This document shows positions 57,385 to 64,000 of a stretch of 64,000 nucleotides of DNA, piece after piece. Position 1 is the stretch's first letter. Every line of letters begins with the position of its first letter. The notes under the pieces were generated by a model. That model saw nothing but the letters and a program-made list of their open reading frames with translations, did not search any database and had not been told where the DNA came from. The translations under genes were made by a program, and so were the position numbers. This DNA is from Alkalinema sp. FACHB-956 (GTDB lineage Bacteria; Cyanobacteriota; Cyanobacteriia; Leptolyngbyales; Leptolyngbyaceae), in NCBI RefSeq assembly GCF_014697025.1, contig NZ_JACJRC010000016.1, forward strand, positions 62,001-126,000, read 5' to 3'.

Positions 57385-58263
57385 ATGTTGGACTTATTAA
57401 ATGCATTGGTAGAACCGCTGCAATATAGCTTTATGCAGCGATCGCTGATTGTGGCGGTTTTGGTGGGGGTGATCTGTGCGTTGGTGGGCAGTTACCTCAT
57501 GGTGCAACGGTTGGCGCTCCTAGGCGATGCCATTAGCCATTCCGTTCTGCCAGGGTTGGCGATCGCGTTTATGACGGGAACCAATTTATTTGTCGGAGCC
57601 TTTATTGCAGGAATCCTCAGTACGGTCGCCATTACCTGGATTCGGACGCGATCGCCAATTAAGGAAGACGCTGCGATGGGCATTGTCTTATCTTCCTTTT
57701 TTGCCTTGGGAATCACGTTAATTACGGTAATTCAAAAAAATAATAAGATTGACTTAAATCACTTTCTGTTTGGCAATATTCTTCAAGTGACCCAGCAGGA
57801 TGTTCGGGATACGGCGATCATTGCTGCGATCGTGATTGTTTTAGTCATTGCGCTTTACAAAGAGTTGTTGTTCTATACCTTTGATCCGCTCTCGGCGCAG
57901 GCGACGGGCCTTCCGGTGCAGTGGTTGAATTTTGGGCTGATGGTCTTGATTGCGCTGACGATCGTGGCCAGTATGAAGGCGGTGGGCGTGGTGCTGGTAC
58001 TCTCGTTGCTGATTACACCGGGTGCGACGGCTTACCTATTAGCGCCACGATTGCACCAGGTCATGGTGGTGGGGGCAGTGTTAGCGGTAATTGCAAGCGT
58101 TAGCGGCATGTATCTTAGTTATTTCTTTAACTTGCCGTCGGGTGCTGCGATCGTGTTGGTGATTTCGGGCTTTTTCCTATTGGCGATGTTATTTAGTCCG
58201 CGCCACGGTATTTTGGTCAGCCAATGGCGCGATCGGCAGGTACCGCCCCCAGAAGCTTCTTAA
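57385..58263 (+). CDS. Metal ABC transporter permease (ABC-3 family)
   Basis: A 292-residue protein with eight to nine hydrophobic helices. FMQRSLIVAVLVGVICALVGSYL and QRLALLGDAISHSVLPGLA form the start; the coupling motif is GDAISHSVLPG, and VVLVLSLLITPGATAYLL is the conserved late segment. GTG 57382 is an alternative start one codon earlier. It transports Mn2+ or Zn2+ with the two genes above. The stop is followed by a spacer with a tandem repeat. Confidence 0.95.
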   Translation: MLDLLNALVEPLQYSFMQRSLIVAVLVGVICALVGSYLMVQRLALLGDAISHSVLPGLAIAFMTGTNLFVGAFIAGILSTVAITWIRTRSPIKEDAAMGIVLSSFFALGITLITVIQKNNKIDLNHFLFGNILQVTQQDVRDTAIIAAIVIVLVIALYKELLFYTFDPLSAQATGLPVQWLNFGLMVLIALTIVASMKAVGVVLVLSLLITPGATAYLLAPRLHQVMVVGAVLAVIASVSGMYLSYFFNLPSGAAIVLVISGFFLLAMLFSPRHGILVSQWRDRQVPPPEAS

Positions 58264-58362
58264 CGGCTTTTTCCTGAAAGTTACTGGCCTGTTTCAAGAT
58301 GCAGCAGGCGATCGCTGCTGGAGGACCTGTGTCCGTGAAGAATAGTCGATCGCCTATAGTAT

Positions 58363-58401
58363 TGTGTATACCAACTGTGTATACCAACTGTGTATGCCAA
58401 C
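58363..58401 (+). repeat. 13-bp tandem repeat (tgtgtataccaac), three copies
   Basis: Copies at 58363, 58376 and 58389 (last with one change), 65 bases before the Uma2 start. The 13-bp period would break any reading frame, so an upstream extension of Uma2 is rejected. Confidence 0.92.
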
Positions 58402-58466
58402 GGGCGAGATCGAACTTGAAGGGCAATTCTTGCTGCGTCTCCTGGCCACGCCCCACCCCACCCACC

Positions 58467-59072
58467 ATGACTCTATCGAACACTCTCCCCAGCCACTCTT
58501 TTCCGTTGGAACCCACTGTCCTCAAACGGTGGACGGTGCAAGACTACCACCGCATGAGTGAGGTGGGCATTCTCGCCCCTAACGAACGGACGGAACTTAT
58601 TGCTGGACACATTACGCTGATGGTAGCTAAAGGAACGGCCCATGTGACTTCACTACACCTGCTGGCGAATACCCTGCGGGATTTGCTGGGCAGCACTGCG
58701 TTAATTCGGACGCAAGACCCGATTCAACTGGATGATTTTTCTGAGCCAGAACCGGATCTTGCGATCGTGAAGGGCAATATTTTGGATTACGCAGATCATC
58801 ATCCTTGCCCTAGGGATGTCTTGCTGGTGGTTGAAGTGGCTGACTCTACCCTGAAACAGGACTGCGAAATTAAAGATAAACTCTATGCTCAAGCAGGCAT
58901 TCCTGAATACTGGGTGCTAGACCTGAAAAATCGCCAACTTCACATCTTCCGCAACCCAACTGCCACCAGCTATACCAGCCATCTGATTCTTACCGAACCT
59001 AACGAGGTTTCTCCCCTGGAATTTCCTCATCTCACCCTTACCCTCAGTGATCTGCTGCCACCCGTTTACTAG
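58467..59072 (+). CDS. Uma2 family (DUF820) PD-(D/E)XK endonuclease
   Basis: A 201-residue protein starting at ATG 58467. Typical Uma2 features: WTVQDYHRMSEVGILAPNERTELIAGHI at the start, EPEPDLAIVKG with the catalytic Asp, VLLVVEVADSTLKQDCEIKDKLYAQAGIPEYWVLDL with Glu-x-Lys, and a C-terminal LTLSDLL. These paralogues are abundant in cyanobacteria and are thought to be nucleases; targets are unknown. Confidence 0.92.
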   Translation: MTLSNTLPSHSFPLEPTVLKRWTVQDYHRMSEVGILAPNERTELIAGHITLMVAKGTAHVTSLHLLANTLRDLLGSTALIRTQDPIQLDDFSEPEPDLAIVKGNILDYADHHPCPRDVLLVVEVADSTLKQDCEIKDKLYAQAGIPEYWVLDLKNRQLHIFRNPTATSYTSHLILTEPNEVSPLEFPHLTLTLSDLLPPVY

Positions 59073-59195
59073 CCACAGGAAGCCCAAATTAGATGGGAAG
59101 TAGTTCAATCATGGCCTCGGGGAAGAATCTCTATCCAAACTCATATCGCTGATTGACCCAGTAGTGCTAGTCGGACTGCCTGGGGTCAGGTCTTA

Positions 59196-59423
59196 ATGCA
59201 CTCTAGGCAATTGGAAGCAGCTGTGGCTGAATTTAGCCAAGCGTTTGCCATTGACGAAAAACTTGGCAGCATCTATGGGTTAAAGGTTGTAACACGAGAT
59301 CTGACCTATGCCTTAATCAGATTAAATCGGCAACAAGAAGCATTGAACTATTACGATCGAGCAATCACCGCAACAAACAACCATCCTGATTTGATTCGCT
59401 TACGCGATCGTTTAATGAAATAA
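59196..59423 (+). CDS. Short TPR-like protein or fragment (75 aa)
   Basis: Two TPR-like helix pairs are visible: LEAAVAEFSQAFAIDEKLG and YALIRLNRQQEALNYYDRAITATNNHPDLIRLRDRLMK. A TGA stop occurs in frame about 40 bases upstream, and no longer TPR gene is nearby. It may be the C-terminal remnant of a larger TPR protein. No ribosome-binding site. Confidence 0.45.
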   Translation: MHSRQLEAAVAEFSQAFAIDEKLGSIYGLKVVTRDLTYALIRLNRQQEALNYYDRAITATNNHPDLIRLRDRLMK

Positions 59424-59750
59424 CCCAATTTAAGGAATATCGTCATCAGTCCTAGCCCTTACTAGAAACCTGGCTATCTCCATATACCCAACTAGAGTCA
59501 ATCATCCTTGACATCACCTCTGATATGACTGCGGATGAAATCGCCCAACTTCCTCAAGATGGTGCTGAACAACATGATCACTACATCTACGGCATTCCCA
59601 AAAGACCTGTATGAAACAACTCTTTGCAGATGCCTCCTCATACAGTATCGGGGGCTGTGGCCAGTCAGCAAGATGCCAACCAGCCCAACCATGATCGCCA
59701 TTGACTCCGATCGCCCGTAAGACTCTGATTTCCTAAGGCGTCGCGATTTC
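59424..59750. other. Convergent spacer
   Basis: No supported gene. It ends in the duplicated stop region of the methyltransferase (gatttcctaaggcgtc at 59727 and again at 59744). Confidence 0.4.
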
Positions 59751-59763
59751 CTAAGGCGTCGCG
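59727..59763 (-). repeat. 17-bp tandem duplication spanning the methyltransferase stop codon
   Basis: gatttcctaaggcgtcg at 59727-59743 is repeated at 59744-59760. On the minus strand each copy contains CGACGCCTTAG, which encodes the last residues and TAG stop. Confidence 0.85.
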
Positions 59764-60773
59764 ATCGCCGCTTGCTGGGTCATGGCAGCCTGACGATCGG
59801 TAGGAGTCGTTCCCCGAATGGCCCGAAACATTCCAAAACGGCACAGTCCAGTGCCAAAAGCCAGTCGCATCAACAGAATTGTGGGAATTTCCCGTACCGA
59901 TTTGACCAAACCCGAGAACCCAAAGCGCACCAAGCCTGCCGGTCGAACAATACCCTGCCAAATGGAATCCAACCAAGAGGGAAGGGTAGGTTGCGTCCAG
60001 TCGGCAGTTACCACTTCCCCAGCGACCCATTCCGTTGCTTCGAGGCATTCCGCGAATCCCTCAATGCTGGCAAAGGCTGGATGAGCCCATTGGTCTAGAA
60101 GTTGTTGCATGACGGGCTTTTCCCAAAAATTTAAGGGCTTTTGCCGATCGTCCCGTTGATTCCAGTCCGCCACAACAAGAATTCCACCCGGCTTCAACAC
60201 CCGCAGCAACTCTTTAGCAAACTGGGCTTTGTCGGGCATGTGCGGCCCTGCTTCGATCGACCAGACCACATCAAAACTCCCCTCGGGAAACGAGAGGGCC
60301 AGCGCATCATCCACTTGAAAGGTTGCATTCACCCCTGGCGGAGTCAATTCTTGGGCGCGTTTGACTTGCTGCGGACTGATGGTGATCCCGGTGACCGCAA
60401 AACCATAGTCCCGTGCCAGAATGCGACTGCTGCCCCCAATGCCACAGCCCACGTCCAAGACCGTCGTTCCGTGCGGCAAGCGATCGAGGCCACCCCATCG
60501 CACCATTTCATGCACAAAGTCTTCCTTGGCTTTGAGGAAATCCTTTTTGCGGGGGGGCGTTCCATAGTGACCCAGGTGAATGTGCTCGCCCCAGTAGAAT
60601 TCCAAAATGCCGTCATTCGTCCAGTCATCGTAGGAATTGGCGACGGAATCGGCGGATTGATATTTGCGAGGAAAGAGTAGGTATAGCGCGAGTCCAAGAC
60701 CGAGTAGCCCCAGGAAGAACGCGATCGTGTAGGTGGTGCCGTAGAGAAGTGTCAAGAAAGAAATTTTCATCAC
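59751..60773 (-). CDS. MPBQ/MSBQ methyltransferase (tocopherol and quinone head-group methylation)
   Basis: A 340-residue enzyme, close in sequence to Synechocystis Sll0418. An N-terminal membrane helix (about 8-32) is followed by SVANSYDDWTNDGILEFYWGEHIHLGHYG, motif I VLDVGCGIGGSSRILARDYG, ITISPQQVKRAQELTPP, and WSIEAGPHMPDKAQFAKELLRVLKPGGIL. The C-terminal SVREIPTILLMRLAFGTGLCRFGMF is family-specific. It methylates 2-methyl-6-phytylbenzoquinol at the membrane. ChlP in this window supplies the phytyl side. The last ten residues differ from homologues. Confidence 0.93.
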   Translation of the reverse strand: MMKISFLTLLYGTTYTIAFFLGLLGLGLALYLLFPRKYQSADSVANSYDDWTNDGILEFYWGEHIHLGHYGTPPRKKDFLKAKEDFVHEMVRWGGLDRLPHGTTVLDVGCGIGGSSRILARDYGFAVTGITISPQQVKRAQELTPPGVNATFQVDDALALSFPEGSFDVVWSIEAGPHMPDKAQFAKELLRVLKPGGILVVADWNQRDDRQKPLNFWEKPVMQQLLDQWAHPAFASIEGFAECLEATEWVAGEVVTADWTQPTLPSWLDSIWQGIVRPAGLVRFGFSGLVKSVREIPTILLMRLAFGTGLCRFGMFRAIRGTTPTDRQAAMTQQAAIATP

Positions 60774-61371
60774 GTAAAATGTCTGGGTGCGGAAAATAGC
60801 TGCAAACGCTGAAGAATATAATGACTCTGGATGGGTAGCTATTCAAGCTATCTTCTCAAATGCCAAGTCTTAGCAAACGGGATGTGAAAACCCTGTGAGT
60901 TCTAAAACACAGTTCCGGCAACTGAGTCTGCCAGTCCAGGAAAAGCCCCCGTCTTCCGTTCGCGACAGATTCAATAGATTCAATCGTCGCTGTGCTTCAG
61001 TTAGCGTTGTCATAGCCTCAGTCATTGCAATCGGCATCAAACAGAGAAGATTAGAGCTCATCGATCGAACAGAATAGGTGATGCAATTAATTTTAGCACT
61101 CGCTGATTTTGGGTTTAGAAGCCGCGATCGACCCTGTGCTCCCCTTGAGTTGAAGAATTGAAGCGGCTTTGGGAGTCTGGAAGATACGATAGCGGAGTAC
61201 CAAGATGGCGACCTAGATGCATAATGCATAATGATATAAGTCATCCAATCTGATTGTTGATGGTACTTTGCTTGTTATTTGCTTATGTCCCCATTGTTGC
61301 ATCATGCGTGTTTTACACAACGTAGCTATGAGTATTGAAAATTGTTGGGATATTGCTTAGGGGAGGAGATT
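60774..61371. other. Spacer with a degenerate gene fragment
   Basis: The minus strand at about 60895-61055 reads MPIAMTEAMTTLTEAQRRLN, then NLSRTED, and in another frame DWQTQLPEL. This looks like the N-terminus of a cyanobacterial family (pattern SRTEDxxFFxEWxxxLPEL) broken by a frameshift. No intact gene is present. Confidence 0.4.
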
Positions 61372-61611
61372 ATGATTGTTAGAAATGTTGACCTATCGAT
61401 CGCCCAAATTAAAGAACTCTGCGATCGCTGGCGGATCACAGAATTTGCCCTATTTGGCTCAGTTTTGCGGAATGACTTTCAACGGAAAGATGTTATCGGA
61501 ATGCGAAATATCCTAATTCATCAATACGATCAGGTGGATACAGAGGTTATATGGGACGCAATTTGCCAAGATATTCCAGAATTAATCAGCCTCATTCAAC
61601 CTTTGTTATAA
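61372..61611 (+). pseudogene. Chimeric MntA-HepT remnant (nucleotidyltransferase start fused to HEPN end)
   Basis: ATG 61372 has the ribosome-binding site GGGAGGAG. Residues 1-37 (MIVRNVDLSIAQIKELCDRW, then FALFGSVLRNDF) match the start of MntA-type minimal nucleotidyltransferases up to the GS motif. The sequence then jumps to KDVIGMRNILIHQYDQVDTEVIW, the end of HepT/HEPN toxins with the R-x4-H motif (RNILIH). The catalytic Asp pair of MntA and most of HepT are missing. An internal deletion of an MntA-HepT operon would give this 79-residue frame. Confidence 0.75.
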
Positions 61612-61639
61612 ATGACTGTTATAAATGATGGCCCTTGCC

Positions 61640-61785
61640 CAATCGTCTGACCAAGCCGCTTCAAAACTGGCAGTCCGTGGCAGAGTGCATGATCAAATAC
61701 AAATGGGGCAAATACCCGCAATCGTCCTCTATTTCAGCCAGGGTTATCATGGCCTCCGTCACTGCAATAGCCGTGAATCAGTGGA
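61640..61785 (-). pseudogene. Second degenerate fragment related to the one at 60895-61055
   Basis: Reading minus from about 61785 gives FTAIAVTEAMITLAEIED, close to MPIAMTEAMTTLTEAQ of the other fragment; the DNA is about 76% identical over 49 bases by eye. It then breaks down. Confidence 0.35.
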
Positions 61786-61797
61786 TACACCACACAA

Positions 61798-61834
61798 AGC
61801 CCCTAGGGCAACCACCAGGTAACTCCTAGGGACT
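61798..61834 (-). terminator. Inverted repeat downstream of the transketolase-like gene
   Basis: CCCTAGG (61801-61807) pairs with CCTAGGG (61825-61831), extended by AAG/CTT after a mismatch. It lies 57 bases past the stop on the minus strand; the T-run is poor. Confidence 0.5.
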
Positions 61835-61890
61835 TCGTGTTGATATCATTTAAGAGGTTCGATCGAACCTCCGTTTTGACCCGCTGTGCC

Positions 61891-64000
61891 TTAACCTGCT
61901 AACTGGATCGATCGAGTCACCAACGTTTCCGCCGTAATGCCATTCAGCGCCATTAACTCGCCCGCAGAAGCCGTGGTTTCCCCACGCTTCCAGGAGACGA
62001 CATCCCGCTTCACGCCACTCCGCAGCATAATTGGTTCCAGCATATTGGCAGGGCCACCCGTCACACCAATCAACGCATCCCCACCAAACAAGGCATCGAA
62101 CCCGGCATCATCCAAGAAAGTCCCATCGGGTTCCGACGTGGTATCCCACAGAACATCCGTAGGCCGATAGAGACGACGGGGATTAATCACTGAGACGATG
62201 CGCACCCCGTACCCCTGGGCTTCCAACTGTTGTGCAGCGGTATATACCGGGTTGAGTGTCATGTCACCCACCACAGCAAAGACAACCTTCTTACTGCCAT
62301 CACTTTCGTGTAGAACAACGCCACCCTTTTCCAATCCTTCCCGCGTTTGGGAAAACGTTGTCCGAATTGGCAACGGAGATTTGCTAGCAGTAATCACGAT
62401 CCCTTTGTTCGAAGTGCCCAAGGCCCAGTCGTAACAGACTTGGATACTGTTAGCATCCGGTGGGAAGACGGGAAACACATTCCCATTGCGCATCATGGCA
62501 GCGAAATAGGCTTCCACCTCCGGGCGTTGGTGCGTCCAACCGTTGCGACCCTGTTCCAGCGCCCCTGCGGTAAACAGCGTAATTGTGGAAGGGGTGGGGC
62601 GACGCAGTTCCGCCATGGCCTGGGTCACGGTTTGCCAGATGGGAAGACCGTTGATCGCGAAGGATTCGTAGGAACACCAAAGGCTGCGTCCGCCAAACAG
62701 GGCCAGACCCGCCGCTAGACCTGCGCAAGCATCTTCATTCAACGGTTCATAGACCTGACCACCGGGGTGCTGGTTGTACAGCGGATCTTCCGTGGGGTGA
62801 ATAATTTTCAGGGTTTGGTTGATATTGGCCATCCCCGAAGCTTCGTTGCCATCGGCATTGGTGACGACAAATGCGCCATCCTGCTGACCCACATAGCCCA
62901 CCAGTTGCCCCATCACCGTCGTGGAAACCTTGGCATCGCCGCCGATCGCGTATTCTTCCAAGGGCAATTGGCCTAGTTCAGGTAAAGGCCGAACAAACTC
63001 AGTCACCACCGTTTTGCTAGCGGGGCCACCGCCTGCCCGTTCGCAGTTGGTGCGCACGAGATCCCAGGCTTCCGGCGACAGGGCACAGGACTGCATCCCA
63101 GCGACGATGTCAGGATTGTCTAGGGTGTGGTGGGCGTAGAGGTTGTGGGATTTCGCGCCCCGCGCATGGACGCCTGCACCTTTGAGTTGCTTGATGATCA
63201 GCACCGTCAGCTTGCCGCCGAGGGCCGATTGAGCCGCTTTATCCGCTGCGGCCAGGATTGCCTGCCCAAAGGCCAACCGCTGCTCAAAGGAGAACAGCGT
63301 GCTATCGACGTAGTCTCCCGGCTGGTTTTGGTCGTCGAAGTCCTTTGCATCCACTAGGATGACTTCTGCAAACCCATGGGCTGCCCAGTAGTCCGTCATG
63401 GCTTGGTTAGACTTCAGCGACACCATGCTGTGGTGTTCCTGGGAATAGCCGTTCCAGACCAGGATGGGTAGGAAGTTGGTGACCGTGGGGTAGGCGGTGT
63501 TGAAGTGGGCGATCGCGCTCATGATGTAGGGTTCGCCCAGGCCGCCATCGCCGATCGTGCAGGGGAACAGGACGCCGGGATGGAGAAACGCCCCGGCCAT
63601 GGCAAAGTGTTGTCCCTGACCCAGCGGCCCCGCCGGAGCCAGCAAGCCGGGAATTTGGCCGGAGAGGTGCCCCAGTAATCCGTGGCGTTCCCGGAAGCGA
63701 TCGCGCAGATTTTGCACAGTTTGGATGCCCATGTCTTCTAGGGACTTGTCCAGGAACATGGCGGAGTAGAAACCGGGGGCATGGTGACCAACTTCGGTGA
63801 CAAAGTTCTTATGGCCCAACATGACCAAGGCGGCATAGGCTTCGGCTTGGCTGGCAAATCCGCCGGGGTGCCCTGATGCTTTGCTGCCCGTCATCTGGAG
63901 GATGAGATACCGCAGTGCATCGGCATAGAGCAGGGTTTGGTAGGCAGCGGCGGGATCGGTGGAATCGACGGCCTTGGATCCTGGGGCGATCGCCGGGGTC
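61891..64000 (-). CDS. Transketolase-like TPP enzyme, often annotated phosphoketolase; 5' end outside the window
   Basis: About 703 codons are visible, open to base 64000. The visible N-terminal part has LRYLILQMTGSKASGHPGGFASQAEAY, VGHHAPGFYSAMFLDKSL and GQGQHFAMAGAFLHPGVLFPCTIGDGGLGEPY, the TPP pyrophosphate site with GDGG. The middle Pyr domain has FVVTNADGNEASGMANINQ, and the C-terminal domain starts VVFAVVGDMTLNP. It lacks the canonical XFP start (WGTTPG and neighbours), so it is a divergent member. Substrate uncertain: xylulose-5-phosphate cleavage or a transketolase-type reaction. Complete at the C-terminus. Confidence 0.8.
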   Translation of the reverse strand, partial: TPAIAPGSKAVDSTDPAAAYQTLLYADALRYLILQMTGSKASGHPGGFASQAEAYAALVMLGHKNFVTEVGHHAPGFYSAMFLDKSLEDMGIQTVQNLRDRFRERHGLLGHLSGQIPGLLAPAGPLGQGQHFAMAGAFLHPGVLFPCTIGDGGLGEPYIMSAIAHFNTAYPTVTNFLPILVWNGYSQEHHSMVSLKSNQAMTDYWAAHGFAEVILVDAKDFDDQNQPGDYVDSTLFSFEQRLAFGQAILAAADKAAQSALGGKLTVLIIKQLKGAGVHARGAKSHNLYAHHTLDNPDIVAGMQSCALSPEAWDLVRTNCERAGGGPASKTVVTEFVRPLPELGQLPLEEYAIGGDAKVSTTVMGQLVGYVGQQDGAFVVTNADGNEASGMANINQTLKIIHPTEDPLYNQHPGGQVYEPLNEDACAGLAAGLALFGGRSLWCSYESFAINGLPIWQTVTQAMAELRRPTPSTITLFTAGALEQGRNGWTHQRPEVEAYFAAMMRNGNVFPVFPPDANSIQVCYDWALGTSNKGIVITASKSPLPIRTTFSQTREGLEKGGVVLHESDGSKKVVFAVVGDMTLNPVYTAAQQLEAQGYGVRIVSVINPRRLYRPTDVLWDTTSEPDGTFLDDAGFDALFGGDALIGVTGGPANMLEPIMLRSGVKRDVVSWKRGETTASAGELMALNGITAETLVTRSIQLAG

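Noticed and set aside
61095-61110. CIRCE-like half site TTAGCACTC
   Set aside because: The matching GAGTGCTAA arm is absent and no chaperone gene is adjacent.
60870-61244. 124-codon ORF as an intact gene
   Set aside because: Only its middle resembles a known family start, and that similarity switches frame, so it is treated as a degenerate fragment.

Overview
The window is typical cyanobacterial chromosome. Diagnostic genes are chlP (geranylgeranyl reductase), the clock-output regulator rpaA, a ferredoxin-dependent sulfite reductase, a tocopherol/quinone-ring (MPBQ) methyltransferase of the Synechocystis Sll0418 type, a Ycf23/DUF561 protein and a carotenoid oxygenase. The HIP1 octamer GCGATCGC and its core CGATCG recur throughout. 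I cannot name the genus. No rRNA, tRNA, CRISPR array, prophage or intact insertion sequence was seen.

Layout. 1-8.8 kb: an edge-truncated carotenoid oxygenase, a Rossmann-fold protein, MAPEG, YajQ, Ycf23, a methyltransferase, an aminotransferase, an Rpn-like nuclease, a structured RNA candidate beside trpF, and a 2Fe-2S ferredoxin. 9-19.7 kb: a Kir-type K+ channel, a VCBS-repeat protein, a 1024-residue PstS-like/DUF4912 fusion, a glycosyltransferase, an MFS transporter, recO and deoC. 19.8-32 kb: a 1.2 kb repeat-bearing spacer, chlP, rpaA, a CruG-like glycosyltransferase, a CPA2 antiporter, rlmH, dnaK and hsp20. 32-43 kb: argH, a FIST-domain protein with a histidine kinase, a nucleoside hydrolase, pyrR, a toxin-antitoxin pair whose PIN toxin is frameshifted, isopentenyl-diphosphate isomerase (fni) and sulfite reductase (sir). 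43-54.6 kb: a glycogen-debranching-like GH, an RHH/HNH pair, ATP sulfurylase, MTA phosphorylase, a half-length Tab2-like protein, a DUF318 permease, small conserved cyanobacterial proteins and leuB. 55-64 kb: a divergent Mn/Zn-type ABC transporter with a repeat-rich control region, a Uma2 nuclease, MPBQ methyltransferase, a decayed accessory islet, and a transketolase-like TPP enzyme cut by the window edge.

Functional links. sir and sat belong to assimilatory sulfate reduction. chlP (phytyl-PP supply) and the MPBQ methyltransferase belong to the tail and head-group sides of tocopherol/chlorophyll chemistry. fni feeds isoprenoid synthesis and the carotenoid enzymes act on its products. dnaK and hsp20 form a chaperone pair. 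The metal ABC genes form a divergent regulon.

Most interesting: a multi-hairpin RNA candidate at 6965-7165 that may be an orphan HEARO/omega RNA without its IscB/IsrB gene; a sulfite reductase with an RHH-like DNA-binding tail and a long acidic extension; the direct-repeat operator region of the metal transporter; and a chimeric MntA-HepT remnant flanked by fragments of a decayed gene family.
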